64,000 nt of DNA from Pedobacter psychroterrae (GCF_004331695.1 NZ_SJSL01000001.1:1674001-1738000), one strand, 5' to 3'; positions 34,097 to 43,561 are shown, counted from the stretch's first letter. Notes: generated by a model not told the origin, from the letters alone. Numbers and translations are program-made.

Positions 34097-35725
34097 ATGA
34101 ACCATCTGGATATTTTAGATTATGTAGTTTTCTTTATCTACTTCATTACTATAGCCGGATATGGGTATTACATTTATCATAAGAAAAAAACTACCTCCAA
34201 TAGCGCTAAAGACTTTTTTCTGGCAGAAGGTTCACTCACCTGGTGGGCTATTGGCGCATCTCTGATTGCCTCAAATATATCTGCCGAACATTTCATTGGA
34301 ATGTCGGGCTCTGGTTTTGCTTTGGGACTTGCCATTGCTTCTTACGAATGGATGGCTGCTGCCACATTGATTATTGTGGCTATTTTTATCCTCCCAGTAT
34401 ACCTGAAGAACAAGATCTTTACCATGCCGCAGTTTTTATCGAAGCGGTATAATGATAAAGTTAGTACCATTATGGCGGTATTCTGGTTGCTGGTGTATGT
34501 TTTTGTGAACCTTACCTCTATCATCTACCTGGGGGCCCTGGCCATTTCTTCGATATCACCCATCAGTTTTGAATGGTGCATTGTAGGGCTCAGTATCTTT
34601 TCAATGGTCGTGACTTTGGGGGGGATGAAGGTGATTGGCTATACTGATGTGATCCAGGTGATGGTACTGATCTTTGGCGGTTTGATTACTACTTATCTTG
34701 CCCTTTCTCTACTGTCAAACGAATATGGATTTGGCGGAGATATTTTCAAAGGCCTGTCTGTCTTAAGAAAAGAAGCACCTGATCATTTTCACATGATCTT
34801 TGATTCTTCTGATAAATACTATAAAGAGCTTCCCGGTTTATCCGTATTAATCGGTGGTATGTTGATCAACAACCTGGCCTACTGGGGCTGTAACCAGTAC
34901 ATCGTACAACGGGCATTGGGCGCTGATTTAAATACGGCACGTAAGGGTATCTTATTCGCAGCATTTTTAAAACTACTCGTGCCGGTCATTGCTGTCCTAC
35001 CTGGCATTGTGATGTATGTGCTTCACAATAAGGGCCTGTTTCATACAGAAATGTCGGATGCGGGGGTGTTGAAACCGGACCATGCTTATCCCACCTTGAT
35101 GAATTTATTGCCGGCAGGCTTAAAAGGTATCGCTTTTGCTGCCCTTACAGCTGCCATTGTCGCTTCATTGGCTGGCAAGGCAAACAGTATATCTACCATT
35201 TTCTCGCTTGACATTTATAAAAAATACTTTAACAGATCGGCCTCGGATAAAAAGATGGTAAATGTAGGGCGATGGGCAGTAGTTGTTTCTATGACCATTG
35301 CCGCGATCGTAACACCATCCTTAAGATCGCTTGATCAGGCGTACCAGTTTATCCAGGAATATGTAGGCTTTATTTCGCCTGGAGTACTGGCGATATTCCT
35401 GCTGGGTTTTTACTGGAAACGCACCACCACCGCAGCCGCCATGACAGGCGCACTGATCACCATTCCACTTTCAACGGTGTTAAAGTTTCTGCCTGGGTGG
35501 ACAAATGGTGCTTTTCCCGATTATCCCTTCCTCGACAGGATGGCTATTGATTTTGTAGTCATAGTACTCCTGATGATCGTGATCAGCCTCAGCAGGCCCC
35601 AAAAAGCTGCAACCGAAAACTCAATTGAAGTAGATACCTCCATGTTTAAGGTCAGTACCAGTTTCGCGATAGGCTCGATCCTTATCATGGGCATATTGAC
35701 CGCATTATATACAGTATTCTGGTAA
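34097..35725 (+). CDS. Sodium:solute symporter (SSS/SLC5 family), putative inositol/sugar importer
   Basis: A 542-residue membrane transporter with 13-14 hydrophobic helices and SLC5 signatures FFLAEGSLTWWAIGASLIASNISAEHFIGMSG and a late IFSLDIYKKYF motif. SLC5 members transport sugars or inositol with Na+. The gene is 31 bases upstream of inositol oxygenase and divergent from a LacI regulator, so myo-inositol is the most likely substrate; this is inferred from context. Confidence 0.9.
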   Translation: MNHLDILDYVVFFIYFITIAGYGYYIYHKKKTTSNSAKDFFLAEGSLTWWAIGASLIASNISAEHFIGMSGSGFALGLAIASYEWMAAATLIIVAIFILPVYLKNKIFTMPQFLSKRYNDKVSTIMAVFWLLVYVFVNLTSIIYLGALAISSISPISFEWCIVGLSIFSMVVTLGGMKVIGYTDVIQVMVLIFGGLITTYLALSLLSNEYGFGGDIFKGLSVLRKEAPDHFHMIFDSSDKYYKELPGLSVLIGGMLINNLAYWGCNQYIVQRALGADLNTARKGILFAAFLKLLVPVIAVLPGIVMYVLHNKGLFHTEMSDAGVLKPDHAYPTLMNLLPAGLKGIAFAALTAAIVASLAGKANSISTIFSLDIYKKYFNRSASDKKMVNVGRWAVVVSMTIAAIVTPSLRSLDQAYQFIQEYVGFISPGVLAIFLLGFYWKRTTTAAAMTGALITIPLSTVLKFLPGWTNGAFPDYPFLDRMAIDFVVIVLLMIVISLSRPQKAATENSIEVDTSMFKVSTSFAIGSILIMGILTALYTVFW

Positions 35726-35755
35726 GTAAATTATTGATAAGTATTAAAATACAAA

Positions 35756-36631
35756 GTGATGAAAGCGCAAGAAAATGAAGACAAGAACCCGTTGTCAAGT
35801 CTGGAAGAGTGGGAAGACGATGTGTTGAAAAGATATCCTGAGCCCGGCGTTCCGGCCAAAAGCAAGGAAGAGTTCAGGAATTATGACAGCCCCGAAATTG
35901 ATTCCGTAAGGGAGTTTTACAGGCTGAACCATAAATACCAGACCTATGATAACGTATTGGCCAAAAAGGAAAATTTCCTGAAGTTTGATAAGAAGGAAAT
36001 GCCCTGGTGGTCTGCCATGGAATACTTAAACCAATTGGTAGATGATTCAGACCCTGATACTTCACTCGATCAGCTGCAGCACCTGCTGCAGACTGCTGAG
36101 GCTATCCGTGCCGACGGGCATCCGGACTGGTTTGTGCTAACTGGTTTTATACATGATCTGGGTAAGGTATTGTGCCTGTTTGGCGAACCGCAATGGAATG
36201 TAGTGGGTGATTCATTTCCGGTAGGATGCAGGTTTTCTGAAAACATCGTATTCTCTGAATTCTTTGCGGACAATCCGGACAGTAAGGATGAGCGTTTCAA
36301 TACAAAATATGGCGTATATACACATCAGTGCGGATTAGAAAACATACACATGTCATGGGGGCATGATGAATACCTCTACAATATTACAAAAAACTACCTG
36401 CCGGAACAGGCCTTGTACATGATCCGCTACCACTCCTTTTATTCACAGCACCGTGAACGTTCGTACGACCACATCTTGAATGCCCATGATCAGGAAATGT
36501 TTAAATGGGTTGATAAATTCAATCCGTATGATCTGTATTCCAAGAGCCCAAAAGCGCCGGTCGTCAGCGAGTTAAAACCCTACTACGAAGATTTGATAGC
36601 GAAGTATCTTCCGGCTACGGTATCGCTTTAA
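35756..36631 (+). CDS. Myo-inositol oxygenase
   Basis: A 291-residue HD-fold di-iron oxygenase that converts myo-inositol to D-glucuronate. Ligands in MIOX order are visible: His109 (LQHLLQTAEA), His133-Asp134 (FIHDLGK), His203 (SWGHDEY), His226 (RYHSFY) and Asp259 (NPYDLYSK). The signature MSWGHDEYLY and KFNPYDLY closely match animal and plant MIOX. Most bacteria instead use inositol 2-dehydrogenase, so this is an unusual route; downstream glucuronate genes are not adjacent. In a likely operon with the symporter. Confidence 0.95.
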   Translation: MMKAQENEDKNPLSSLEEWEDDVLKRYPEPGVPAKSKEEFRNYDSPEIDSVREFYRLNHKYQTYDNVLAKKENFLKFDKKEMPWWSAMEYLNQLVDDSDPDTSLDQLQHLLQTAEAIRADGHPDWFVLTGFIHDLGKVLCLFGEPQWNVVGDSFPVGCRFSENIVFSEFFADNPDSKDERFNTKYGVYTHQCGLENIHMSWGHDEYLYNITKNYLPEQALYMIRYHSFYSQHRERSYDHILNAHDQEMFKWVDKFNPYDLYSKSPKAPVVSELKPYYEDLIAKYLPATVSL

Positions 36632-36692
36632 AGAGCGGGCACACCGGCTATACAAACTAGTAATTTTTAGGGGGGTAATAAAAGATCTCCCC

Positions 36693-38444
36693 CTAAAAAT
36701 TCTTTCCCACCTTTTCCAGTATCTCCGCAGGAATATTCTGTGTATCTACTACGAGAAAACCATCCAGACAATCTGAAAATTTAGGGTCTATATTGAAGCA
36801 AATGATCTTTGCATTGAGGTTCAAATACTGTCTCAGCAGTACAGGAATTTTAATGTGGGTGTTTTCGATGTCAGAAATCAGGCTGTCCAGGTCCTTTAGC
36901 GAGTCGCTGCTTTCTACCAGCAGGTCTTTATTGATGGCCGACAGGTCTGCCTTAAACTTATTCTTAGGCTTTACATAATGCGCCAGCTCATAGTCAAAAT
37001 GATTTTTAGTGATGTAATCTACAATCAAAGACTTTGAAAACTTAGAAAAGTTATTGCTGATACTCACCGGCCCAAACATATACCGGTATTGAGGATTGTC
37101 CATAAGGTACTTTAAAATACCCTTCCATAACAGGAACAGTGGAAGCGGTTTCTGCTGATATTCTTTACGTATCCATGAGCGCCCGAGTTCTATGCCGTTT
37201 CTAAGGATAGGGTAAAAGGGCTCTTTGATTTTAAACAGCTCTGATAGGTAAAAACCACGGCGGCCCATGGTATTTAAGATCTCATCACCTTTACCTATGC
37301 GGTAGGCGCCAACAATGTTCTGCAGGTCCTTGTCCCAAATAAAAAGATGGCTGTAATAGATGTCATAATTGTCCAGGTCTATCTTTTTGTTGCTCCCCTC
37401 ACCAACCTCTCTAAAGGTAATCTCCCGCAACCTCCCGATTTCTCTTAAAATATTGGGAATGGCGACTGTCGGTGTGATGTATACCTCGTAATTTTTTTCC
37501 TGCCATACCCGGAAGCTTTCCAGCTGGCTTACCTCCTCAACTATTTTATTACGGTCTGTTTCCTCAACGATCTCCTGGGGTTTTTTCTTTATTTTAAACA
37601 GATTAATGGGGTTAAACAATTTCTTCTCTTCCTCCAGTCCGGTCCCCAACGCATAGGTGCGTGCCCTTAAAAAGTCCAGTAGCTTGTTGGTATTGTTTCT
37701 GTAAGAAATATCTTCAATATGGATTGGCTTACCAATCCGTACTTTTATTTTTAACCCTTGTTTGTTTAAAAATTCGGAGGGCAGTTTTGCAGTTCTTAAA
37801 GTAGGGTGAATGAAGCTTAAAATATTAAACAGCACCCCGTTATTGCCATGAAAATAAATAGGTACGACTGGCAGTTTTGCCCTTGCTATCAGCTTGCCTA
37901 CTACCGGATGCCATAGCCTGTCGGTGATTTCCTGCTTGTCAATGCTGAAAGTAGAAACCTCACCTGCCGGAAATATGCCGATGGGAATGTCATTTTGTAA
38001 CAGGTCGAAAGTTGCTTTTAATCCGCTGATGCTGGAAGAATGCTGTACATTTTCAAAAGGGTTTACTGCCACAAAGAACTCGCTTAGGTTGGGAATTTTT
38101 TTAAGGATAAAGTTTACCATTACCTTTGCTTCAGGCCTTACCATGCAAAGCAGTTTTACCAGGGCCAGTCCTTCAACGCCACCATAAGGGTGATTGGCAA
38201 TGGCTATAAATCCCCCTGTTTTGGGAATGTTCTTCAGGTCATCGTCGTCAAAATCAATCGTTACACCAATGGTCTCTAATATTTTGTCGACGAATTCCAG
38301 TCCGTTAAAATGTTTATTCTGTGAAAAAACCTTGTTGATGTCATTCAGTTTCATTACTTCCATTAGTAAAGCCGCAAGGCCTGGTACACCAAGCTTATCA
38401 ATCTTGGTAGCTTTTGCAAACTCCTGGGTTGTGATGATCTTCAT
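36693..38444 (-). CDS. OlsF-like bifunctional acyltransferase (aminolipid synthesis candidate)
   Basis: A 583-residue fusion. The N-terminal part (about 60-265) is PlsC-like, with AIANHPYGG (81-89) and GIFPAGEVSTF (156-166). The C-terminal part (about 310-480) is a hemolysin/OlsB-type GNAT domain: VGAYRIGKGDEI, FYLSELFKIKEPFYPI and LELGRSWIRKEYQ-like ELGRSWIRKEYQQKPLPLFLLWKGI. This order equals OlsF, which makes ornithine lipids by N- then O-acylation; a glycine or other amino-acid lipid is possible. It is cytoplasmic, membrane associated, monocistronic and convergent with the inositol oxygenase gene. Confidence 0.82.
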   Translation of the reverse strand: MKIITTQEFAKATKIDKLGVPGLAALLMEVMKLNDINKVFSQNKHFNGLEFVDKILETIGVTIDFDDDDLKNIPKTGGFIAIANHPYGGVEGLALVKLLCMVRPEAKVMVNFILKKIPNLSEFFVAVNPFENVQHSSSISGLKATFDLLQNDIPIGIFPAGEVSTFSIDKQEITDRLWHPVVGKLIARAKLPVVPIYFHGNNGVLFNILSFIHPTLRTAKLPSEFLNKQGLKIKVRIGKPIHIEDISYRNNTNKLLDFLRARTYALGTGLEEEKKLFNPINLFKIKKKPQEIVEETDRNKIVEEVSQLESFRVWQEKNYEVYITPTVAIPNILREIGRLREITFREVGEGSNKKIDLDNYDIYYSHLFIWDKDLQNIVGAYRIGKGDEILNTMGRRGFYLSELFKIKEPFYPILRNGIELGRSWIRKEYQQKPLPLFLLWKGILKYLMDNPQYRYMFGPVSISNNFSKFSKSLIVDYITKNHFDYELAHYVKPKNKFKADLSAINKDLLVESSDSLKDLDSLISDIENTHIKIPVLLRQYLNLNAKIICFNIDPKFSDCLDGFLVVDTQNIPAEILEKVGKNF

Positions 38445-38575
38445 TTAAAATGCAGGTTAGTGAATTATTAATCCAACCTCAAACTTAGATAAAACTGTGA
38501 AGCATTCATGAACAATTCAAAAAAAAATATATGAATATGATAGATGGACCTTAGATTTCTATAGTAATTTAGCCT

Positions 38576-39481
38576 GTGAGAAAATTACTAAATACCTATT
38601 TTGGGATCAGCAGGAGCGAGTATAACGGAATGCTGGCACTGGTGCTGCTGATTGCAGGGATTGCGGCAATTCCGAAGGTGTATGAAATTATGGTGCCTGC
38701 GCGCAAAACCAAAGATCATGACATACCTGTAGCTATTAAAATGCCCGCAAATAGCAGGGAAAAAAGGCACTACCCGCGTAAGGTAGTGGAAGACCATATT
38801 AAGATCAGACAAGAATTGTTTGTTTTCGATCCCAATACCATAGGGATTGAAGAATGGCAAAGCCTGGGCTTATCTGCCCGGCAGTCGGCCGCCATCATCA
38901 ACTACAGAAAAAAGGGTGGGAAGTTTAGAAAAGCGGAAGACCTGCAAAAGATGTATACCATCAGTGATGAAATGTACAAGCGGTTATTTCCTTATGTGAG
39001 CATTGAACCAAAGCCAGGGAATGCTGCTTTTTATGTAAAAAGAGGCGATGCAGTAAAGCCTGAGCATAAAAAACATGTCTTGAATATCATAGAGGTAAAC
39101 CATGCAGACAGTACCGCACTGGTAGAAATAAAGGGTATTGGCCCGGGATTTGCCAGCCGCATCATCAAATACCGCGAAAGGATAGGCGGGTTTCACAAAA
39201 AAGAGCAGTTGATGGAAGTTTTTGGTTTGGATTCTCTTAAATTTAAAGAGATCAACAGTCAGGTTAGTCTTGATACAGCAGGCCTTAAAAAGATCTATAT
39301 CAATGCTGTTTTGGCGGGGGACTTTAAAAATCATCCATATATAAAGTATAAGCAGGCCAATGCCCTGGTCCAATACCGGAAGCAACATGGCGATTATAGA
39401 AATATTGCAGACTTAAGTAAAGTCCTTATATTGGATGCCGAAACGATAAACCGTTTAGCACCTTATCTTAATTTTAAGTAA
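38576..39481 (+). CDS. ComEA-like helix-hairpin-helix protein with N-terminal membrane anchor
   Basis: A 301-residue protein with one membrane helix (about 20-38) and three helix-hairpin-helix repeats: WQSLGLSARQSAAIINYRKKGGKF, LVEIKGIGPGFASRIIKYRERIGGF and KQANALVQYRKQHGDYRNI. ComEA proteins bind DNA in the periplasm during uptake; the third repeat is atypical. GTG start. Its stop overlaps the apt start (TAATG), so the two are coupled, a pairing with no obvious functional reason. Confidence 0.85.
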   Translation: MRKLLNTYFGISRSEYNGMLALVLLIAGIAAIPKVYEIMVPARKTKDHDIPVAIKMPANSREKRHYPRKVVEDHIKIRQELFVFDPNTIGIEEWQSLGLSARQSAAIINYRKKGGKFRKAEDLQKMYTISDEMYKRLFPYVSIEPKPGNAAFYVKRGDAVKPEHKKHVLNIIEVNHADSTALVEIKGIGPGFASRIIKYRERIGGFHKKEQLMEVFGLDSLKFKEINSQVSLDTAGLKKIYINAVLAGDFKNHPYIKYKQANALVQYRKQHGDYRNIADLSKVLILDAETINRLAPYLNFK

Positions 39482-40008
39482 TGATCTCAGCAAGAATAAA
39501 ACAGGCCGTCCGTGATGTAAACGATTTTCCAAAACCTGGAATTGTCTTTAAAGACATTACCCCAATATTAAAAGATCCGGCATTGTGCATTGAGATCAGT
39601 AAAGCCCTGGCCGATCAGCTAAAGGGAATTGAGATCGATGTAGTAGCCGGGATTGAAAGCAGGGGTTTCTTGTTTGGTCCCTCGTTGGCCCAGCTATTAA
39701 ACGTTCCTTTTGTGCCTGTCCGTAAGGCCGGCAAGCTACCCTACAAAACCATACAGCAATCATACGACCTGGAGTATGGGAGCGCAGTGATAGAATGCCA
39801 TCAGGATGCTTTGCTGTCAGGTCAGCGGGTTTTGATCCACGACGACCTGCTGGCTACAGGAGGAACCGTAGTGGCGGCTTCTAAATTGATATCCCAGCTT
39901 GAAGCCACTGTAGTTGCTTATTCTTTTATCATTTCACTTGATTTTCTGAACGGAAGAGAACGGTTAACACCCTATACCCAAAAGGTATTTTCATTAGTTT
40001 CCTACTAA
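39481..40008 (+). CDS. apt: Adenine phosphoribosyltransferase
   Basis: A 175-residue purine salvage enzyme: adenine + PRPP to AMP. Typical APT motifs are VNDFPKPGIVFKDITPIL, VVAGIESRGFLFGPSLA and the PRPP-binding loop VLIHDDLLATGGTVVAA. Length normal. Overlaps the preceding helix-hairpin-helix gene. Confidence 0.97.
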   Translation: MISARIKQAVRDVNDFPKPGIVFKDITPILKDPALCIEISKALADQLKGIEIDVVAGIESRGFLFGPSLAQLLNVPFVPVRKAGKLPYKTIQQSYDLEYGSAVIECHQDALLSGQRVLIHDDLLATGGTVVAASKLISQLEATVVAYSFIISLDFLNGRERLTPYTQKVFSLVSY

Positions 40009-40161
40009 AGTTAAGAAGTTTTTATACAGAATTTTGATAGTGTTGCCTGAATAAAAAGTATTTTTTCTAAATTGTGCAAAGTTAGTATTGCTGGTTAAGG
40101 CTGTCAACTGAGAAAATGCACAGTCTCACGGAGTTTTTTGAATGCTGGCAAAGTTATTATC

Positions 40162-40899
40162 ATGATATCGAAGAAGAATTTTGGCGATTACTCGCGGACA
40201 CACATCAGTGATGTTCCCGCAAATACAGCAAGCGAGGAAGCCTTGTATTTTAAACAGACCATTCCAAAATTTCCGGAAGAAGCCGTGTATATCTATTCTT
40301 TTAAACTGAATAAAATGATCTTTGCCGCAGGATGGGAAGAGGTATTGGGATATAGGGACGATGAGATCAATATGCTGGCCATTGTGAATATGTCAGCGCC
40401 CGACTTTGCGCCGTTTTCGCATGATCTTAATGACAAAGCCTTAAAATTTATCCATGGCAAAACAAAAGACCTGGAGAAATATAGCTTTACAATAGAGCTA
40501 AAGAAAATCCATAAAGAAGGTCATGAGGTGCCTATTATGGCGCGTGTGGGCGTGTATAGTTCAGAAGAAGGAAAGATAACTTCTATCATCGGGAGGTTCC
40601 AGGTCAACAGGAGCCTGATATTTGGTAAGGTAATGCGGTATGCTGCATACGGCCCCGAAAAAGAGAAGTTTGAAGAAGAATTAAATAAAGCGCTGTTTTA
40701 TCATTTCGCTATTTCAAACAAAGAAAAAGAAGCCCTGGCATTGGTAGCAAAGGGATATTCATTTAAAGAAATAGCCCATGAACTGAGTGTTTCACATTCA
40801 GCTATTGAGAAAAGGATCTTGCCGCTCTATAAAAGGTTTGATCTTAAAAGCCTGACCCATCTGGTCAGTTTTGCTTATGATAACAATATCCTTCCTTAA
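40162..40899 (+). CDS. PAS-like sensor / LuxR-type transcriptional regulator
   Basis: From ATG 40162 the protein has 245 residues (the frame runs eight codons further to a TTG at 40138). The N-terminal two thirds look like a PAS fold (IYSFKLNKMIFAAGWEEVLGYRDDEINM ... HEVPIMARVGVYSSEEGKITSIIGRF). The C-terminal 60 residues are a LuxR/GerE helix-turn-helix: SNKEKEALALVAKGYSFKEIAHELSVSHSAIEKRILPLYKRF. No ligand is predictable. It converges with the membrane ATPase gene (four bases between stops). Confidence 0.8.
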   Translation: MISKKNFGDYSRTHISDVPANTASEEALYFKQTIPKFPEEAVYIYSFKLNKMIFAAGWEEVLGYRDDEINMLAIVNMSAPDFAPFSHDLNDKALKFIHGKTKDLEKYSFTIELKKIHKEGHEVPIMARVGVYSSEEGKITSIIGRFQVNRSLIFGKVMRYAAYGPEKEKFEEELNKALFYHFAISNKEKEALALVAKGYSFKEIAHELSVSHSAIEKRILPLYKRFDLKSLTHLVSFAYDNNILP

Positions 40900-40903
40900 A
40901 GGC

Positions 40904-41944
40904 CTAATCCAGGTTTACAGTTACAATATTTGATTTTTGAACCCCGATCTGCTGCAGCAGGGTTTCCCATTTCTGTTCCAGCAGGCTTGTAGGGTCATCT
41001 GTGCCCATTACCCAGATGATATTTTTATCCCTGATATGCCTGATGTTGTCCGGCCCGCAGTCCACATTGTTCAGCAGATCATAGAATAGCCTGGTAGTAA
41101 TGATGTCACCTTTCACCGGTTGGCCCGGATTGATGTCGTCAATTACCAGAAGGTTGCAGTTGCGCCAGTACCACAATTTGTCCAGGTGCCGGGGGTTTGC
41201 CGTTTTCTCAAAGAACAGGCTTAATAGTTTTACCGCTGTGACATAGCTGCAACAATTGTTTTTAATAGAAGCTTCCGTAGCAATTCCTATAGATAGTGTG
41301 GTTTTTCCGCTTCCGCGGGATCCAAAGATCAGCATATGCTTGCCCTGTTCTTTATTGTCCAGAAATTCCTGTATGGCTGCTTTATTTTTATCATCTATCT
41401 GCTGGTTCCATTGGCTAAGGCGCAATTGAAAAGGATATTCTGCATTTTGCACATACATTTTTGTAGTATACCAGTAATAGGCAGGATAAGCAACCAGAAG
41501 CAGCAAGATCAGCAAAGCGGCCAGCATGCCCGGATGGTAATGGCATACCAGGCTGGCAGCAAAAGCACCCATGCCAAAATAAATAAGATCCGTCAGTGTG
41601 TCAAAAGCAACGTTCATCCATGCCGGACTGAACGTATAATTGCCCTTATTGAGTGCTGTTCGCTTGGTAGGTACTTTAAGTAACAGCGGCCCAAGAAAGT
41701 TGTAGGTTTCAAACAGGATCCATGCCGACCATACCCCAAATGCAGCCCAAAGTTCCGGATGCTGTATGCCTGGTTTTGATTTGAGAAAACTATAAATAAT
41801 GATGGTAGGAATGAACCCCAGTGAAAAATGACCAAACTGATTGGCTAACCAGGAATAAGTGAGCGTGACCCCACGATAAGAATCTTTTCCGATCAGGTCT
41901 TTTTTTAGTTGCGCGATGATTGCCTGTCTATTGATATAACCCAT
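40904..41944 (-). CDS. Membrane-anchored DnaC/IstB-like P-loop ATPase
   Basis: A 346-residue protein with four likely membrane helices (about 39-54, 64-84, 109-134, 139-160) followed by a cytosolic ATPase: Walker A GSRGSGKTT (208-216), Walker B LLVIDD (265-270), and a sensor-like IIWVMGTDDP. The P-loop region reads like DnaC/IstB/DnaA-type AAA+ proteins, which are normally soluble. No partner gene is recognised and its function is unknown. The upstream region has no consensus -10 that I can place confidently. Confidence 0.75.
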   Translation of the reverse strand: MGYINRQAIIAQLKKDLIGKDSYRGVTLTYSWLANQFGHFSLGFIPTIIIYSFLKSKPGIQHPELWAAFGVWSAWILFETYNFLGPLLLKVPTKRTALNKGNYTFSPAWMNVAFDTLTDLIYFGMGAFAASLVCHYHPGMLAALLILLLLVAYPAYYWYTTKMYVQNAEYPFQLRLSQWNQQIDDKNKAAIQEFLDNKEQGKHMLIFGSRGSGKTTLSIGIATEASIKNNCCSYVTAVKLLSLFFEKTANPRHLDKLWYWRNCNLLVIDDINPGQPVKGDIITTRLFYDLLNNVDCGPDNIRHIRDKNIIWVMGTDDPTSLLEQKWETLLQQIGVQKSNIVTVNLD

Positions 41945-42140
41945 GAGTGCGGAAGAATTAAGATAATTTAGATGCTAAAGCTAAAAAAAATAATTTTTTT
42001 TATGGAGTATTTAATTTAACTTAAAAAGAAGAAGTAAGGTTAATGAACTGAATACCATTTCGTTCTATTAATTTGCAAATTTTAAACTTAGGGAGCTGTG
42101 GTTAAATTTATTATTATTGCTGGAATTCAATCAAAAAAAT

Positions 42141-43313
42141 ATGATAGAAACAATGGATAATTCTGTAGGCTACAACTTCAGTATCTCAGAAAACCAATTA
42201 ATGATCAGGGAAATGGTTAAGGATTTTACTGAAAAAAATATCCGTCCGAATGTGATGGAATGGGACGAAGCCCAATATTTTCCGGTAGAAGTTTTTAAAA
42301 AACTGGGAGAACTGGGATTGATGGGAGTGTTGGTGCCGGAAACATATGGCGGCTCAGGTCTTGGTTACCAGGAATATGTAGACGTAATAGTAGGTGTGTC
42401 CAGAGTTTGCGGATCGATAGGCTTGTCGCTGGCAGCACATAATTCACTATGTACCGGACATATTCTGGCATTTGCAAATGAAGAACAGAAGCAAAAATGG
42501 CTGCCTAAGCTGGCTACGGCCGAATGGATAGGAGCATGGGGGTTAACGGAGGCCAACACCGGATCAGATGCCCTGAGAATGATGACTACGGCAGTATTGG
42601 ATGGGGATGAATATGTGCTGAATGGGGCTAAGAACTGGATTACCCATGGAAAAACCGGAGATGTAGCGGTGGTGATGGTGAGGACAGGCGAACAGGGAAG
42701 CTCAAGAGGGATCTCTGCAATTGTGGTAGAAAGAGGCACCCCGGGGTTTGCCGCTGGCAAAAAAGAGAATAAACTGGGCATGCGTGCTTCGGAAACTACG
42801 GAAATGGTTTTTGACAATTGCCGGGTGCCGAAGGAAAATATTCTTGGAAATATTGGGGATGGATTTAAGCAGGCTATGAAAATTTTGGACGGGGGCAGGA
42901 TTTCAATTGCTGCATTGTCATTGGGGATCGCTAAAGGAGCCTATGAAGCAGCGCTGGCCTATGCAAAAGAAAGACATCAGTTTGGACAGCCTATAGCAAA
43001 TTTTCAGGGCATTAGCTTTAAACTGGCCGATATGGCTACTGAGATTGAAGGTGCTGAACTGCTGATCAGACAGGCCGCCGATTTGAAAAACCGCGGACTG
43101 CCTATGACCAAGGAATCAGCGATGGCCAAGTATTTCGCTTCGGAAGTAGCGGTAAGGTGCGCGACAGAAGCCGTCCAGATTTTTGGAGGTTATGGATATA
43201 CCAAGGACTTTCCCGTAGAGAAGTTTTACAGGGATAGCAAATTATGTACAATAGGAGAGGGAACTTCCGAAATACAGAAAATAGTTATTGCAAGAGAAGT
43301 TTTAAAAGGTTAA
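42141..43313 (+). CDS. Acyl-CoA dehydrogenase
   Basis: About 390 residues from MIETMDNSVGYNF (other starts at 42117 and 42153 are possible). It has the three-domain ACAD pattern: VPETYGGSGLGYQEYVDV, the FAD/substrate motifs GAWGLTEANTGSDALRMMTTA, and YAKERHQFGQPIANFQGISFKLADM, ending GGYGYTKDFPVEKFYRD and IGEGTSEIQKIVIAREV (the catalytic Glu region). It introduces the alpha,beta double bond in fatty or branched acyl-CoA oxidation. Chain specificity is not predictable. A strong terminator follows. Confidence 0.94.
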   Translation: MIETMDNSVGYNFSISENQLMIREMVKDFTEKNIRPNVMEWDEAQYFPVEVFKKLGELGLMGVLVPETYGGSGLGYQEYVDVIVGVSRVCGSIGLSLAAHNSLCTGHILAFANEEQKQKWLPKLATAEWIGAWGLTEANTGSDALRMMTTAVLDGDEYVLNGAKNWITHGKTGDVAVVMVRTGEQGSSRGISAIVVERGTPGFAAGKKENKLGMRASETTEMVFDNCRVPKENILGNIGDGFKQAMKILDGGRISIAALSLGIAKGAYEAALAYAKERHQFGQPIANFQGISFKLADMATEIEGAELLIRQAADLKNRGLPMTKESAMAKYFASEVAVRCATEAVQIFGGYGYTKDFPVEKFYRDSKLCTIGEGTSEIQKIVIAREVLKG

Positions 43314-43380
43314 ATTTATATCTCATAATAAAGGGGTTAATCAATTTTTAAAAATTTATTCTAAACCAAACATTACCAGG

Positions 43381-43412
43381 ATCCGGCATTCGTATGAATG
43401 CCGGATTTTTTT
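43381..43412 (+). terminator. Rho-independent terminator after acyl-CoA dehydrogenase
   Basis: Perfect 11-bp stem ATCCGGCATTC (43381-43391) and complement (43396-43406), GTAT loop, T run to 43412. Confidence 0.93.
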
Positions 43413-43440
43413 GTATTGCTTAGCCTCAATAGCCTTTTAC

Positions 43441-43561
43441 ATCCGCTTTGTATCCGTTCGCTTAGCGGTTGCTTGGTTAAGCCTTACGAGGGCATTGAGT
43501 AAGGGTTGGAAGGGCTAGGGGGTATGCCAACCCTTATCCAAGACTTACTACCCCTAAACTT
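43441..43561. other. Gene-free stretch with nested, mutually exclusive inverted repeats
   Basis: No ORF. TAAGGGTTGG (43500-43509) pairs with CCAACCCTTA (43527-43536), 10 bp. GTAAGG (43499-43504) can instead pair with CCTTAC (43482-43487). CTTGG (43472-43476) can pair with CCAAG (43538-43542) outside them. The loop CTAGGGGGTA can pair with TACTACCCCTA downstream (about 43547-43557), pseudoknot-style. Two ATCCG units 11 bases apart begin at 43441 and 43452. It may be a structured RNA, a leader upstream of rpsU, or a degraded palindromic repeat. Confidence 0.55.
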
